Assembly (NCBI GenBank): GCA_910584785.1
Contig: CAJUDX010000034.1
Location: forward strand, 1-35,836
Direction: 5' to 3'
Source: an uncultured Lachnospiraceae bacterium
Lineage (GTDB): Bacteria; Bacillota; Clostridia; Lachnospirales; Lachnospiraceae
DNA: 35,836 nucleotides
Shown here: in pieces, positions 1 to 8,565 of the stretch
How positions within the stretch are numbered: the first letter of the stretch is position 1
How the letters are laid out: each line of letters opens with the position of its first letter
Program-made: the position numbers and the translations under genes
The notes under the pieces: generated by a model
Seen by the model: the letters and a program-made list of their open reading frames with translations, nothing else
Told to the model about the DNA's origin: nothing
The model's database searches: none

Positions 1-9
1 GGAATCTCT

Positions 10-3000
10 ATGAGCGTAACCCGCATTTTTGTAGAAAAAAAACCTGATTTTGCCGTGAAAGCAAAGGAACTTCAGGAAGAAATTAAGACGTACTTAAATA
101 TTTCCACCGTGACCCATGTCCGTGTTCTTATTCGCTATGATATTGAAAATTTGTCTAAGGAAACTTATCAGCAGAGTTTAATCACTATTTTTTCTGAACC
201 GCCGCTGGATGATGTATATGAGGAAGATTTTCCGGCAGAGGAGACGGATAGGGTATTTTCCGTGGAATACCTTCCAGGGCAGTTTGACCAGCGGGCGGAT
301 TCTGCTGAACAGTGTGTAAAGCTGTTAAATGAAGATGAGGAACCCATTATCCGATCGGCAACCACCTATGTTATTTCCGGCAGCATTACGGATGAAGCGT
401 TTGGTGCGATTAAGAACTTCTGCATTAATCCGGTAGATTCCCGCGAGGCCGAAGCCGGGAAGCCGCAGACCTTAATTACTGCGTTTGAAACTCCGGCAGA
501 TGTGGCAATTATGGACGGTTTTTGCGCTATGGACGAAGCTGCACTCGGCGAACTTTACGCTTCCTTAAACCTGGCAATGACCATAAAAGATTTCGCCCAT
601 ATTCAAAACTATTTTAAAACAGAAGAAAACCGCGATCCGTCAATTACAGAAATCCGGGTGCTGGATACCTATTGGTCGGATCATTGCCGCCACACGACCT
701 TTTCCACTGAACTGACCAAGGTTGAATTTTCCGACGGCGACTACCGCGAGCCGATCGAGACCACTTATCGAAACTACCTGTCCGACCGTAAGGCGTTATA
801 TAAAGATCGAAAGGATAAGTTTGTCTGTCTGATGGATCTGGCGCTTATGGGCATGAAAAAACTTCGGGCAGAGGGGAAACTTCAGGATTTGGAAGTTTCC
901 GAGGAAATCAATGCCTGTTCCATCGTCGTTCCCGTGACCATTGATGGTGTGACCGAAGAATGGCTGATTAACTTTAAAAATGAAACCCACAACCACCCCA
1001 CGGAAATCGAGCCTTTCGGCGGCGCGGCGACCTGTCTGGGCGGAGCGATCCGCGATCCGCTGTCGGGAAGAACCTATGTTTATCAGGCAATGCGTGTGAC
1101 CGGAGCCGCTGATCCCACAAAACCGTTAAGCGAAACCCTCCACGGTAAGCTTCCGCAGAAAAAGCTGGTGACAGGTGCTGCCCACGGCTACAGTTCCTAT
1201 GGCAATCAGATTGGACTATCTACCGGTTATGTTAAGGAGATTTATCATCCGGGTTATGCTGCCAAGCGCATGGAGATCGGTGCTGTGATGGGGGCTGCCC
1301 CGCGCAAAGATGTTATCCGTGAATCCTCCGATCCGGGGGATACCATTATCCTGCTTGGAGGAAGGACAGGACGTGACGGCATCGGCGGCGCCACCGGTTC
1401 ATCTAAGGTGCACACGGAAGCTTCCATCGAGGTCTGCGGCGCTGAAGTGCAGAAAGGAAATGCGCCGACCGAGAGAAAATTGCAGCGCATGTTCCGCCGC
1501 CCCGAGGTTTCCCGGCTGATTAAAAAATGTAATGATTTCGGTGCAGGCGGTGTCTCGGTAGCGATCGGTGAACTTGCTGCTGGATTAAGCATTAATCTGG
1601 ATAAAGTTCCCAAAAAATATGCGGGTCTGGACGGAACTGAGATTGCCATTTCGGAATCCCAGGAGAGGATGGCGGTTGTGGTTGACCCGAAGGATGTGGA
1701 TCAATTCCTTGCCTATGCCGCGGAAGAAAACCTGGAGGCTGTGACTGTAGCTGAAGTGACCGGAGAACCCCGCCTGCAAATGCACTGGCGCGGAAAAACC
1801 ATCGTCGATTTAAGCCGTGCCTTCCTAGATACAAACGGCGCTCACCAGGAAGCTGAGGTTAAGGTTTCCATTCCCGCAAAAGAAGATAATGTATTCCAGA
1901 AAAAAGACATCGGCGATATAAAAGAAACATGGTTAGACCTCCTTTCTTCCTTAAATGTGTGCTCGCAGAAGGGCCTGGTGGAAATGTTTGACGGCTCCAT
2001 CGGTGCAGGGAGTGTTTTCATGCCCTACGGAGGGCGCTACCAGCTGACGGAAACTCAGGCCATGGTGGCAAAACTTCCTGTTCTGGAGGGCAGCACCGAC
2101 ACCGTAACGATGATGAGCTACGGCTTTGACCCGAACCTTTCCAGCTGGAGTCCCTACCACGGCGCTGTTTATGCGGTGGTTTCCTCTGTGGCAAAGATTG
2201 TGGCAGCCGGAGGCGATTTCAGCAAAATCCGTTTTACTTTCCAGGAGTATTTCCAGAGAATGACTGCCGATCCCACACGCTGGAGCCAGCCGTTTGCCGC
2301 ACTTTTGGGGGCGTATCAGGCGCAGCTTGGTTTTGGCCTGCCTTCCATCGGCGGAAAGGACTCCATGTCGGGAACCTTTGACGATGCCGCTTACGGGGAA
2401 ATTAATGTACCGCCGACTCTGGTTTCCTTTGCCGTTAATGTAGCCAGCCACAAGACCATGATTACCCCTGAACTTAAACGTCCGAAAAGCAAGCTGGTTG
2501 TCTTTAAGGCGCAGCGGGATGCTTATGACCTGCCAGATTATGTGCAGATAATGGAAGGCTATGCTAAACTTCATCAGGATATGAAAGACGGGAAGATTAT
2601 CTCTGCTTATGCGGTAGAAGGACACGGTCTGGCAGAATCCGTGAGCAAGATGGCCTTTGGCAATAAGCTTGGCGTGAAAGTGGAACACAATGTCGATCCA
2701 AGGGATTTCTTTGCACCCGACTGGGGGTCCATCGTTTGTGAAGTTCCCGACGGAAAAGTGGGTGAACTTTCGATTTCCTATACCCTGATTGGCGAGGTGA
2801 CGGACAGGGAAACACTGGAATATGGTTCCGTTTCCATCCCTATGGACGAAGCCTTAAATGCATGGACAAAAACTCTGGAAAAGGTATTTCCAACAACATC
2901 CGGCGTAAAGCAGGAAGAGGTTTCCCAGGCCGTTTACCATGCCGACCCGGAAAGCATCTATGTGTGCAGCCATAAGCTGGCAGAACCGAATGTATTTATT

Positions 3001-3780
3001 CCCGTATTTCCAGGCACGAACTGCGAATACGACAGCGCAAAAGCCTTTACCCGCGCCGGGGCGAGGGTGACGACCAGGGTATTTAAGAACTTGTCTGCCC
3101 AGGATATTCGTGATTCCGTAAATGTCTACAGGGAAGAGATTGCAAAAGCCCAGATCGTGATGTTCCCCGGCGGCTTTTCCGCAGGCGATGAACCGGAAGG
3201 ATCGGCAAAGTTTTTTGCAACCGTATTCCGCAATGCGGTGATTAAGGAAGAAATAGAAAAACTGTTAAATGAGCGCGACGGCTTAATGCTTGGCATCTGC
3301 AACGGCTTCCAGGCCTTGATTAAGCTGGGACTTCTGCCGGAGGGAAGCATCAGTTCGCAGAAAGAAAATTCTCCTACGCTGGCGATGAACACCATTGGAC
3401 GCCATATTTCAAAGATAGTTTATACGAAGGTGGTAACGAATAAATCCCCATGGCTCTCCGGCGCCGAATTAGGAGCAGTTTACTGCAATCCGGCTTCCCA
3501 TGGCGAGGGACGGTTTGTGGCAGATAAGGCGTGGATAGAGCGGCTTTTTGCGAATGGACAGGTGGCGACCCAGTATGTGAACGATAAAGGCGAGGCGACC
3601 ATGGACGAGTTCTGGAACCCGAACGGATCTTACCAGGCCATCGAAGGCATTACCAGCCCGGACGGAAGGATTTTGGGGAAGATGGCTCATTCCGAGCGGC
3701 GTGGGGAAGCTGTGGCAATGAATATCTACGGCGAGCAGGATATGAAGATATTTGAATCCGGGGTGAGGTATTTCCAGTAA
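10..3780 (+). CDS. purL: Phosphoribosylformylglycinamidine synthase, single-chain
   Basis: Catalyses the ATP- and glutamine-dependent conversion of FGAR to FGAM, the fourth step of de novo purine synthesis, in the cytoplasm. The 1256-residue product is the large fused form with synthetase and glutaminase in one chain. The linker/first synthetase part has YWSDHCRHTTF near residue 221 and the ATP/substrate segment NETHNHPTEIEPFGG near 329. The second synthetase half has GGKDSMSG near 785. The C-terminal class I glutaminase begins at PGTNCEYD near 1007 and has the nucleophile in GICNGFQ (Cys1097) and the His1164/Glu1166 pair in HGEGRF. The gene is complete, although only nine bases precede the ATG, so its promoter lies outside the window. 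It ends four bases before copy 1 of the 103-bp repeat. The long antisense reading frames inside it look like shadows. Confidence 0.97.
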   Translation: MSVTRIFVEKKPDFAVKAKELQEEIKTYLNISTVTHVRVLIRYDIENLSKETYQQSLITIFSEPPLDDVYEEDFPAEETDRVFSVEYLPGQFDQRADSAEQCVKLLNEDEEPIIRSATTYVISGSITDEAFGAIKNFCINPVDSREAEAGKPQTLITAFETPADVAIMDGFCAMDEAALGELYASLNLAMTIKDFAHIQNYFKTEENRDPSITEIRVLDTYWSDHCRHTTFSTELTKVEFSDGDYREPIETTYRNYLSDRKALYKDRKDKFVCLMDLALMGMKKLRAEGKLQDLEVSEEINACSIVVPVTIDGVTEEWLINFKNETHNHPTEIEPFGGAATCLGGAIRDPLSGRTYVYQAMRVTGAADPTKPLSETLHGKLPQKKLVTGAAHGYSSYGNQIGLSTGYVKEIYHPGYAAKRMEIGAVMGAAPRKDVIRESSDPGDTIILLGGRTGRDGIGGATGSSKVHTEASIEVCGAEVQKGNAPTERKLQRMFRRPEVSRLIKKCNDFGAGGVSVAIGELAAGLSINLDKVPKKYAGLDGTEIAISESQERMAVVVDPKDVDQFLAYAAEENLEAVTVAEVTGEPRLQMHWRGKTIVDLSRAFLDTNGAHQEAEVKVSIPAKEDNVFQKKDIGDIKETWLDLLSSLNVCSQKGLVEMFDGSIGAGSVFMPYGGRYQLTETQAMVAKLPVLEGSTDTVTMMSYGFDPNLSSWSPYHGAVYAVVSSVAKIVAAGGDFSKIRFTFQEYFQRMTADPTRWSQPFAALLGAYQAQLGFGLPSIGGKDSMSGTFDDAAYGEINVPPTLVSFAVNVASHKTMITPELKRPKSKLVVFKAQRDAYDLPDYVQIMEGYAKLHQDMKDGKIISAYAVEGHGLAESVSKMAFGNKLGVKVEHNVDPRDFFAPDWGSIVCEVPDGKVGELSISYTLIGEVTDRETLEYGSVSIPMDEALNAWTKTLEKVFPTTSGVKQEEVSQAVYHADPESIYVCSHKLAEPNVFIPVFPGTNCEYDSAKAFTRAGARVTTRVFKNLSAQDIRDSVNVYREEIAKAQIVMFPGGFSAGDEPEGSAKFFATVFRNAVIKEEIEKLLNERDGLMLGICNGFQALIKLGLLPEGSISSQKENSPTLAMNTIGRHISKIVYTKVVTNKSPWLSGAELGAVYCNPASHGEGRFVADKAWIERLFANGQVATQYVNDKGEATMDEFWNPNGSYQAIEGITSPDGRILGKMAHSERRGEAVAMNIYGEQDMKIFESGVRYFQ

Positions 3781-3784
3781 TCCC

Positions 3785-3887
3785 CATGCGCCCACAAGCA
3801 GCCGCGCCACCATGAATGAAAGTCTGCGAGGCGCACTTGGGATACCTGAACTTAGACCGCCTAATCGGCGGTGAACTTTTACAGTAA
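3785..3887 (-). repeat. 103-bp dispersed element, copy 1 (possible structured RNA)
   Basis: This stretch is the reverse complement of 14186-14288, aligned over 103 positions without a gap and with 14 differences by my count. Read on the minus strand it holds a perfect hairpin (ACCGCC, 5-base loop, GGCGGT), then a stem closed by GTGCGCC with GGGCGCA, and inside that a stem GTGGC/GCTGC. It lies directly after the purL stop and just before the lysC promoter. In the purL direction the first hairpin is followed by GAACTTTT, so it could also help end purL transcription. It has no reading frame of note and no terminal inverted repeats. I do not recognise it as a named family. Confidence 0.8.
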
Positions 3888-3897
3888 TGATTATTGC

Positions 3898-3926
3898 TTG
3901 ACAGAAGTCTGATTTTGCAGTATGAT
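3898..3926 (+). promoter_or_regulatory. Sigma-A promoter of lysC
   Basis: A perfect -35 TTGACA (3898-3903), a 17-base spacer and a -10 TATGAT (3921-3926) put the expected start near 3933. This leaves a leader of about 128 bases before lysC. Confidence 0.75.
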
Positions 3927-3951
3927 TTTCGCATGTGTGCCTCAACCGGAC

Positions 3952-3976
3952 AAAAGTTCGCACTATGCGGACTTTT
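3952..3976 (+). promoter_or_regulatory. Leader hairpin upstream of lysC
   Basis: AAAAGTTCGC (3952-3961) pairs with GCGGACTTTT (3967-3976) around a five-base loop, ten pairs including one G-T. It begins about 20 bases into the predicted lysC transcript. It ends in only four T and is much smaller than a lysine riboswitch, so its role is open. Confidence 0.45.
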
Positions 3977-4060
3977 CAGACATGTTCTGGAATTGTGCAG
4001 TTCAATATAGAAATCAACCGGTCTTTGGCAAGAAAAGTAAAAGAAAAAGAGGAGAACAGC

Positions 4061-5380
4061 ATGAAAAAGGTAGTTAAGTTTGGCGGAAGTTCCTTAGCCA
4101 GTGCAAGGCAATTTAAAAAAGTGGGTGACATTATCCGCGCCGATAAAGCAAGACGTTATGTCGTTCCTTCCGCACCGGGAAAGCGCAATGATAAGGACGA
4201 AAAGGTAACGGATTTATTATACCAGTGTTATGATGCCGCTTCCGAAGGGAGAAGCTATAAAAAAATCCTGGAAAAGATTAAAACCCGCTATGAAGAGATT
4301 ATCGAGGGCCTGGAGGTAAATTTAAGCCTGGATCATGAGTTTGCCAAAATTGAAGAAAACTTTGTCAATAAAGCCGGGCGGGATTATGCAGCTTCCCGCG
4401 GCGAGTACTTAAATGGTATTATTATGGCGGCATATCTTGGCTATGAATTTATTGACCCTGCAGAGGCTGTTTTCTTTGACAAGGACGGAAATTTTGACGC
4501 AGAGGCAACAGATAAAGAACTTGCCGAGCGCTTAGAGCATGTGGAAAGAGCTGTTATCCCCGGTTTTTACGGCGCAAAGCACGATGGAAGCATTAAGACC
4601 TTTTCCCGCGGCGGTTCCGATGTTACCGGTTCAATTGTAGCCAAAGCCATCCATGCCGATATGTATGAAAACTGGACAGATGTTTCCGGTTTTCTGGTTG
4701 CAGATCCGCGGATTATTAAAGATCCAGAAGTGATTGAAACTATCACCTATAAAGAACTCCGTGAACTGGCCTACATGGGCGCAAGTGTGCTTCACGAGGA
4801 TGCGATTTTCCCTGTGCGCAAGGAAGGCATCCCCATCAATATCCGCAACACCAACCGCCCGGACGATAAGGGAACCTTAATTGTCGAGAGTACCTGCCGC
4901 AAACCGCGCTATACGATCACCGGCATTGCAGGAAAGAAGGGTTTTTGTTCCATCAACATTGAAAAGGCCATGATGAATGCCGAGGTTGGTTTTGGGAGAA
5001 AGGTTCTTGAGGTATTTGAGCGCAATGGAATCTCTTTTGAGCACATGCCTTCGGGAATCGACACTATGACCGTTTTAGTACATCAGTCTGAGTTTGAAGA
5101 TTATGAACAGTCCGTGATTGCCGGAATCCACCGCGCCGTGGAACCGGATTTTGTGGAGATGGAATCGGATTTGGCCCTGATTGCCGTGGTGGGAAGAGGA
5201 ATGAAGGCTTCCCGCGGAACTGCCGGAAGGATATTTTCGGCATTGGCTCACGCCAGAATCAATGTAAAGATGATTGATCAGGGTTCAAGTGAACTAAACA
5301 TTATTATTGGTGTAAAGGATGCCGATTTTGAAACGGCAATCAAGGCGATTTATGATATTTTTGTAAGTGCGGAGATGTAA
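4061..5380 (+). CDS. lysC: Aspartate kinase
   Basis: Phosphorylates L-aspartate to aspartyl-4-phosphate, the entry step to lysine, threonine, methionine and diaminopimelate. The 439-residue protein opens with the kinase signature KFGGSS (residues 6-11) and has FSRGGSD near 181-187. The amino-acid kinase domain covers roughly residues 1-280. Two ACT domains follow (about 285-360 and 368-438), the second starting LALIAVVGRGM, so allosteric feedback by an aspartate-family end product is expected. The start is set at 4061 because GAGGAG sits about seven bases upstream and homology begins at MKKVVKFGG. The frame is open back to 3935, so a longer form cannot be formally excluded. It is a single-gene unit with its own promoter and a terminator at 5402-5447. 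Confidence 0.95.
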   Translation: MKKVVKFGGSSLASARQFKKVGDIIRADKARRYVVPSAPGKRNDKDEKVTDLLYQCYDAASEGRSYKKILEKIKTRYEEIIEGLEVNLSLDHEFAKIEENFVNKAGRDYAASRGEYLNGIIMAAYLGYEFIDPAEAVFFDKDGNFDAEATDKELAERLEHVERAVIPGFYGAKHDGSIKTFSRGGSDVTGSIVAKAIHADMYENWTDVSGFLVADPRIIKDPEVIETITYKELRELAYMGASVLHEDAIFPVRKEGIPINIRNTNRPDDKGTLIVESTCRKPRYTITGIAGKKGFCSINIEKAMMNAEVGFGRKVLEVFERNGISFEHMPSGIDTMTVLVHQSEFEDYEQSVIAGIHRAVEPDFVEMESDLALIAVVGRGMKASRGTAGRIFSALAHARINVKMIDQGSSELNIIIGVKDADFETAIKAIYDIFVSAEM

Positions 5381-5401
5381 GGATTGCCCACAGTGAACAG
5401 G

Positions 5402-5447
5402 GAAGCGCGACAAAGGAAGGAGAATTTCTTTGCTGCGCTTCTTTCTT
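5402..5447 (+). terminator. Intrinsic terminator after lysC
   Basis: GAAGCGC (5402-5408) pairs with GCGCTTC (5435-5441), and an inner CAAAG/CTTTG stem extends the hairpin. The T-rich run TTTCTT follows. The rest of the gap up to about 5570 is AT-rich with no gene that I can support. Confidence 0.65.
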
Positions 5448-5573
5448 AAGTTTTATTCGGGTTTCTGCTTATCCACTGAGAGTAAGTTTGGATTTTTACC
5501 GTTTGTATTTTTGCTCTTTCCCGAAAATTTCCCTGAAAATTCGCAATTTTACCTACCATTTTCTGGCAGATTG

Positions 5574-5582
5574 TGTTATGAT
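5574..5582 (+). promoter_or_regulatory. Extended -10 promoter for the PPK2 gene
   Basis: TGTTATGAT fits the extended -10 pattern TGnTATAAT, with TATGAT at 5577-5582. No good -35 lies 17 bases upstream. The predicted start is near 5589, about 110 bases before the ATG. Confidence 0.4.
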
Positions 5583-5698
5583 AAAAGGTATAGAATTTCT
5601 GAAAAAACAGAAAATAGCAATAAGAAAAGCAGTTCGGAAGTATTGGAAACATGAAGTTATCATCACTAGGCTACAGCAAGCAAAAGGAGGATATGAGA

Positions 5699-7210
5699 AT
5701 GCTGGAAAAAATTGATTTGTCGGTGAAGGTGAAGAAGGAAAAGTACAAGGAAGCCATGGAAGAGATGGAGGCGAAGCTTGGTCTGCTTCAGCGCCAGTGC
5801 AAGGAAGCAGGGATTCCTGTGATGATCCTGTTCGAGGGAATGGGAGCTGCGGGAAAGGGCGTGCAGATTAACCGTCTGATTCAGGCCATGGACCCCAGAG
5901 GCTTTTCGGTTTACGCCAGCAACCGTCCTACGGAGGAAGAACATTTCCGCCCGTTCTTGTGGCGTTTCTGGACAAAGACACCGGCAAATGGCAGGACAGC
6001 GATTTATGACCGTGGCTGGTATCGCAGCGTGCAGGTTGATCGTTTTGACGGTGAGATGAGTGATACGGAGGTTGTAAAAGCCTTTCAGGATATTTTGTCG
6101 TTTGAAAAGCAGCTTTCTGACGGCGGTACTGTGATTATTAAACTGTTCCTCTATATTTCCAAGGAAGAGCAGAAAAAGCGCTTTAAGAAGTTGGCAGACT
6201 CCAAGGAAACCGCATGGAGGGTGAGTGAGTCCGACTGGAACCGGAATAAGGAGTATGAAAAGTATCTTCGGATTAATGAAGAAATGCTGGAAAAAACCGA
6301 TACAGAACACGCACCCTGGACGATTATCGAGGCGACCGATAAAAACTATGCTGCGATGAAAATTATGTCCACCGTTACCAGCCGTCTGGAATACGAACTG
6401 GAAAAGAAAAAGGCAGAAAAAGCAGCAGCCAAGGCATCCGCGAAAAAGACCGTACCTTTGGATAAATATAAAAACGGCGTTCTCTCCGGCGTAGACTTAT
6501 CAAAGAAGCTGACCAGGAATCAGTATAAGAAAGAACTGGATGAACTGCAGAAGCGCTTGCAGATTCTTCACAGTGAAATTTACCGTCTGCGGATTCCGGT
6601 TGTGCTGGGCTTCGAGGGCTGGGATGCCGGAGGAAAGGGAGGCGCGATAAAACGTCTTACCAGCAACCTTGACCCCAGAGGCTATCAGGTAAATCCAACC
6701 GCTTCCCCCAACGATATTGAAAAAGTTCATCATTATCTGTGGCGTTTCTGGAACAATGTACCCAAGGCCGGACACATTGCCATCTTTGACCGCACCTGGT
6801 ACGGTCGGGTAATGGTTGAGCGGATTGAAGGCTTTTGTACCGAAGCTGACTGGAAGCGGGCCTACCAGGAAATTAATGAGATGGAAGCGCATATGGCAAA
6901 TGCCGGTGCCGTGGTATTAAAGTTTTGGCTGCACATTGATAAGGATGAGCAGGAGCGCCGCTTCAAAGAGAGAATGGAAAACCCCGCCAAGCAGTGGAAG
7001 ATTACTGACGAGGACTGGCGCAACCGCGAGAAATGGGATTTATATGAGGAAGCCGTAAATGAGATGTTAGTCCGCACTTCCACAACCTATGCGCCATGGA
7101 TTGTTGTTGAGGGCAATGACAAGCTCTATGCCCGCGTAAAAGTAGTAAAAACGGTGGTTGAGGCACTAGAGAAAAAAATTAAAGAAGTGAAGAAAGAGCA
7201 GAAAAAGTGA
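5699..7210 (+). CDS. Polyphosphate:AMP phosphotransferase, two PPK2 domains
   Basis: A tandem PPK2 protein of about 503 residues, the architecture of polyphosphate:AMP phosphotransferase, which makes ADP from AMP and polyphosphate. Domain 1 (about residues 8-245) has a P-loop-like GMGAAGKG (47-54) and YDRGWYRS. After a Lys/Ala-rich linker, domain 2 (about 270-500) has the canonical Walker A GWDAGGKG (307-314), NLDPRGYQ and the Walker B-like FDRTWYGR. Domain 1 has Gly where the Walker A Asp normally stands, so domain 2 is probably the main catalytic half (inference). An AAGGAGG at 5684-5690 fits ATG 5699 (8-base spacing) better than ATG 5693 or 5651. The stop overlaps the GTG of the next gene by four bases, so the two are probably co-translated. 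Confidence 0.88.
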   Translation: MLEKIDLSVKVKKEKYKEAMEEMEAKLGLLQRQCKEAGIPVMILFEGMGAAGKGVQINRLIQAMDPRGFSVYASNRPTEEEHFRPFLWRFWTKTPANGRTAIYDRGWYRSVQVDRFDGEMSDTEVVKAFQDILSFEKQLSDGGTVIIKLFLYISKEEQKKRFKKLADSKETAWRVSESDWNRNKEYEKYLRINEEMLEKTDTEHAPWTIIEATDKNYAAMKIMSTVTSRLEYELEKKKAEKAAAKASAKKTVPLDKYKNGVLSGVDLSKKLTRNQYKKELDELQKRLQILHSEIYRLRIPVVLGFEGWDAGGKGGAIKRLTSNLDPRGYQVNPTASPNDIEKVHHYLWRFWNNVPKAGHIAIFDRTWYGRVMVERIEGFCTEADWKRAYQEINEMEAHMANAGAVVLKFWLHIDKDEQERRFKERMENPAKQWKITDEDWRNREKWDLYEEAVNEMLVRTSTTYAPWIVVEGNDKLYARVKVVKTVVEALEKKIKEVKKEQKK

Positions 7211-8520
7211 GCAGAGTGATTGTTGTCGGCGGCGGTCCTGCAGGAATGATGGCTGCCTGGGCTGCCGCAGCCAAAGGCCATAAGGTTAATCTTCTTGAAA
7301 AAAATGAAAAACTTGGAAAAAAGCTGTTTATCACTGGAAAAGGTCGCTGCAATGTGACGAATGCCTGTCCGGCAGAAGAATTTTTTTCAAAGATAGTTAC
7401 CAATCCGAAATTTCTTTACAGCAGCTTTTCTCAGTTTACCAACCAGGAAGTAATGGACTTTTTTACCCATAACGGCTGCCCGTTAAAAACCGAGCGGGGA
7501 AACCGCGTATTTCCCATATCCGATAAATCTTCCGACATTCTCCGAACCATGGAACATGCACTTTCCCAGGCCGGTGTGCAGGTTCAGCTTCACGCAGAGG
7601 TTTTGGAACTTCTGATGGAAAAAGAGGATGCAGAAGTAAAAACCTGTATCGGAGTAAAAGTCAAAGGCCAGGGAAAAATCCGGGAAGAAAAAGCCGATGC
7701 TGTCATCGTTGCTGCCGGAGGCTGCTCTTATCCCTCGACAGGTTCTACCGGAGATGGCTGGATATTTGCCGAAAGCGCCGGTCATTCAATAAAATCCCCT
7801 GTCCCCGCACTGGTTCCGCTGCTCTTAAAAGAAGAGGAAGCTAAAGAACTCCAGGGCTTATCTCTGAAAAATATTGAAATTCGTGTTATGCAGGAGAAAA
7901 AAGAAAAATTCAGAGAATTTGGCGAAATGCTCTTCACCCATTTTGGTGCAAGCGGCCCTGTGATTCTTTCCGCAAGCAGCTATGTGGCAAAAGAAATCAG
8001 CCACAAAAAGGGCAGGGATAAAGCTAAAGCAACGGAGCAGAATCAATGCGAAGAAAAAGATACTGCCTATCTATCCCTGTTCATTGATTTAAAGCCGGCA
8101 CTCAGTATCGAACAGCTTGATGCCCGGATTCTCAGGGATTTTGAGGAAGAAAAAAATAAACAATTTAAAAATTCTCTCTCTCGTCTGTTGCCAGCCAAGC
8201 TGATTCCTGTTATGATAAGGAGAAGTCAGATTCTGCCGGAAAAGCAGGTGAATGAAATTACCAGGGAGGAACGCCGCCGTTTGGCTCAGGCAATAAAAGA
8301 ATTTTCTTTCACCATTACGGGAACGCGAAGCTTTTCCGAAGCCATCATTACCCAGGGCGGCATCTCTGTAAAAGAAATTAACCCTTCAACCATGGAATCC
8401 AAAAAGGCAAAACATCTTTACTTTGCCGGAGAAATTCTGGACACCGATGCCGTCACCGGCGGCTACAATCTCCAAATTGCCTGGTCTACGGGTTGGACAG
8501 CAGGAAATGCTGTTCCCTGA
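7207..8520 (+). CDS. HI0933/YhiN-family FAD-binding oxidoreductase
   Basis: A flavoprotein of 437 residues in the HI0933-like family (often labelled aminoacetone oxidase family or NAD(P)/FAD-dependent oxidoreductase); the natural substrate is not known to me. The N-terminal Rossmann fold has VIVVGGGPAGMMAA (G8, G10, G13), an acidic strand end LLEKN, and the family signature GKGRCNVTN near residues 47-55. A central insert domain covers roughly 190-340. The C-terminal return to the FAD domain has TQGGISVKEINPSTMESK and HLYFAGEILDTDAVTGGYN. The start is GTG, overlapping the preceding stop as GTGA with only a weak ribosome binding site, which points to translational coupling. It stands ahead of cmk, ispH and rpsA, an order I associate with Lachnospiraceae. 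Confidence 0.88.
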   Translation: MSRVIVVGGGPAGMMAAWAAAAKGHKVNLLEKNEKLGKKLFITGKGRCNVTNACPAEEFFSKIVTNPKFLYSSFSQFTNQEVMDFFTHNGCPLKTERGNRVFPISDKSSDILRTMEHALSQAGVQVQLHAEVLELLMEKEDAEVKTCIGVKVKGQGKIREEKADAVIVAAGGCSYPSTGSTGDGWIFAESAGHSIKSPVPALVPLLLKEEEAKELQGLSLKNIEIRVMQEKKEKFREFGEMLFTHFGASGPVILSASSYVAKEISHKKGRDKAKATEQNQCEEKDTAYLSLFIDLKPALSIEQLDARILRDFEEEKNKQFKNSLSRLLPAKLIPVMIRRSQILPEKQVNEITREERRRLAQAIKEFSFTITGTRSFSEAIITQGGISVKEINPSTMESKKAKHLYFAGEILDTDAVTGGYNLQIAWSTGWTAGNAVP

Positions 8521-8565
8521 CAGCATCTCCTCCCAAAACTTAATAGAAATCGAGGATATTTACCC

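Noticed and set aside
1951..2688. Long antisense open frame (245 codons) inside purL
   Set aside because: It lies opposite well-conserved purL coding sequence and has no recognisable motifs; it is a codon-bias shadow. The same applies to 1254-1649, 5666-6310 and 16368-16931 on the minus strand.
3935..4060. N-terminal extension of lysC from 3935 or 3965
   Set aside because: The frame is open, but 3935 would be at the predicted transcript start, the leader hairpin lies in it, and homology and ribosome binding site begin at 4061.
3933..4060. Lysine riboswitch in the lysC leader
   Set aside because: The leader is too short and shows a single hairpin rather than a five-helix fold.
5521..5560. 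CodY-like box (ATTTCCCTGAAAATT) before the PPK2 gene
   Set aside because: Three mismatches to AATTTTCWGAAAATT in very AT-rich DNA; chance is a sufficient explanation.
5430..5654. Small open frame of 74 codons in the lysC-PPK2 gap
   Set aside because: It starts inside the lysC terminator, has no ribosome binding site and overlaps other equally long frames on both strands.
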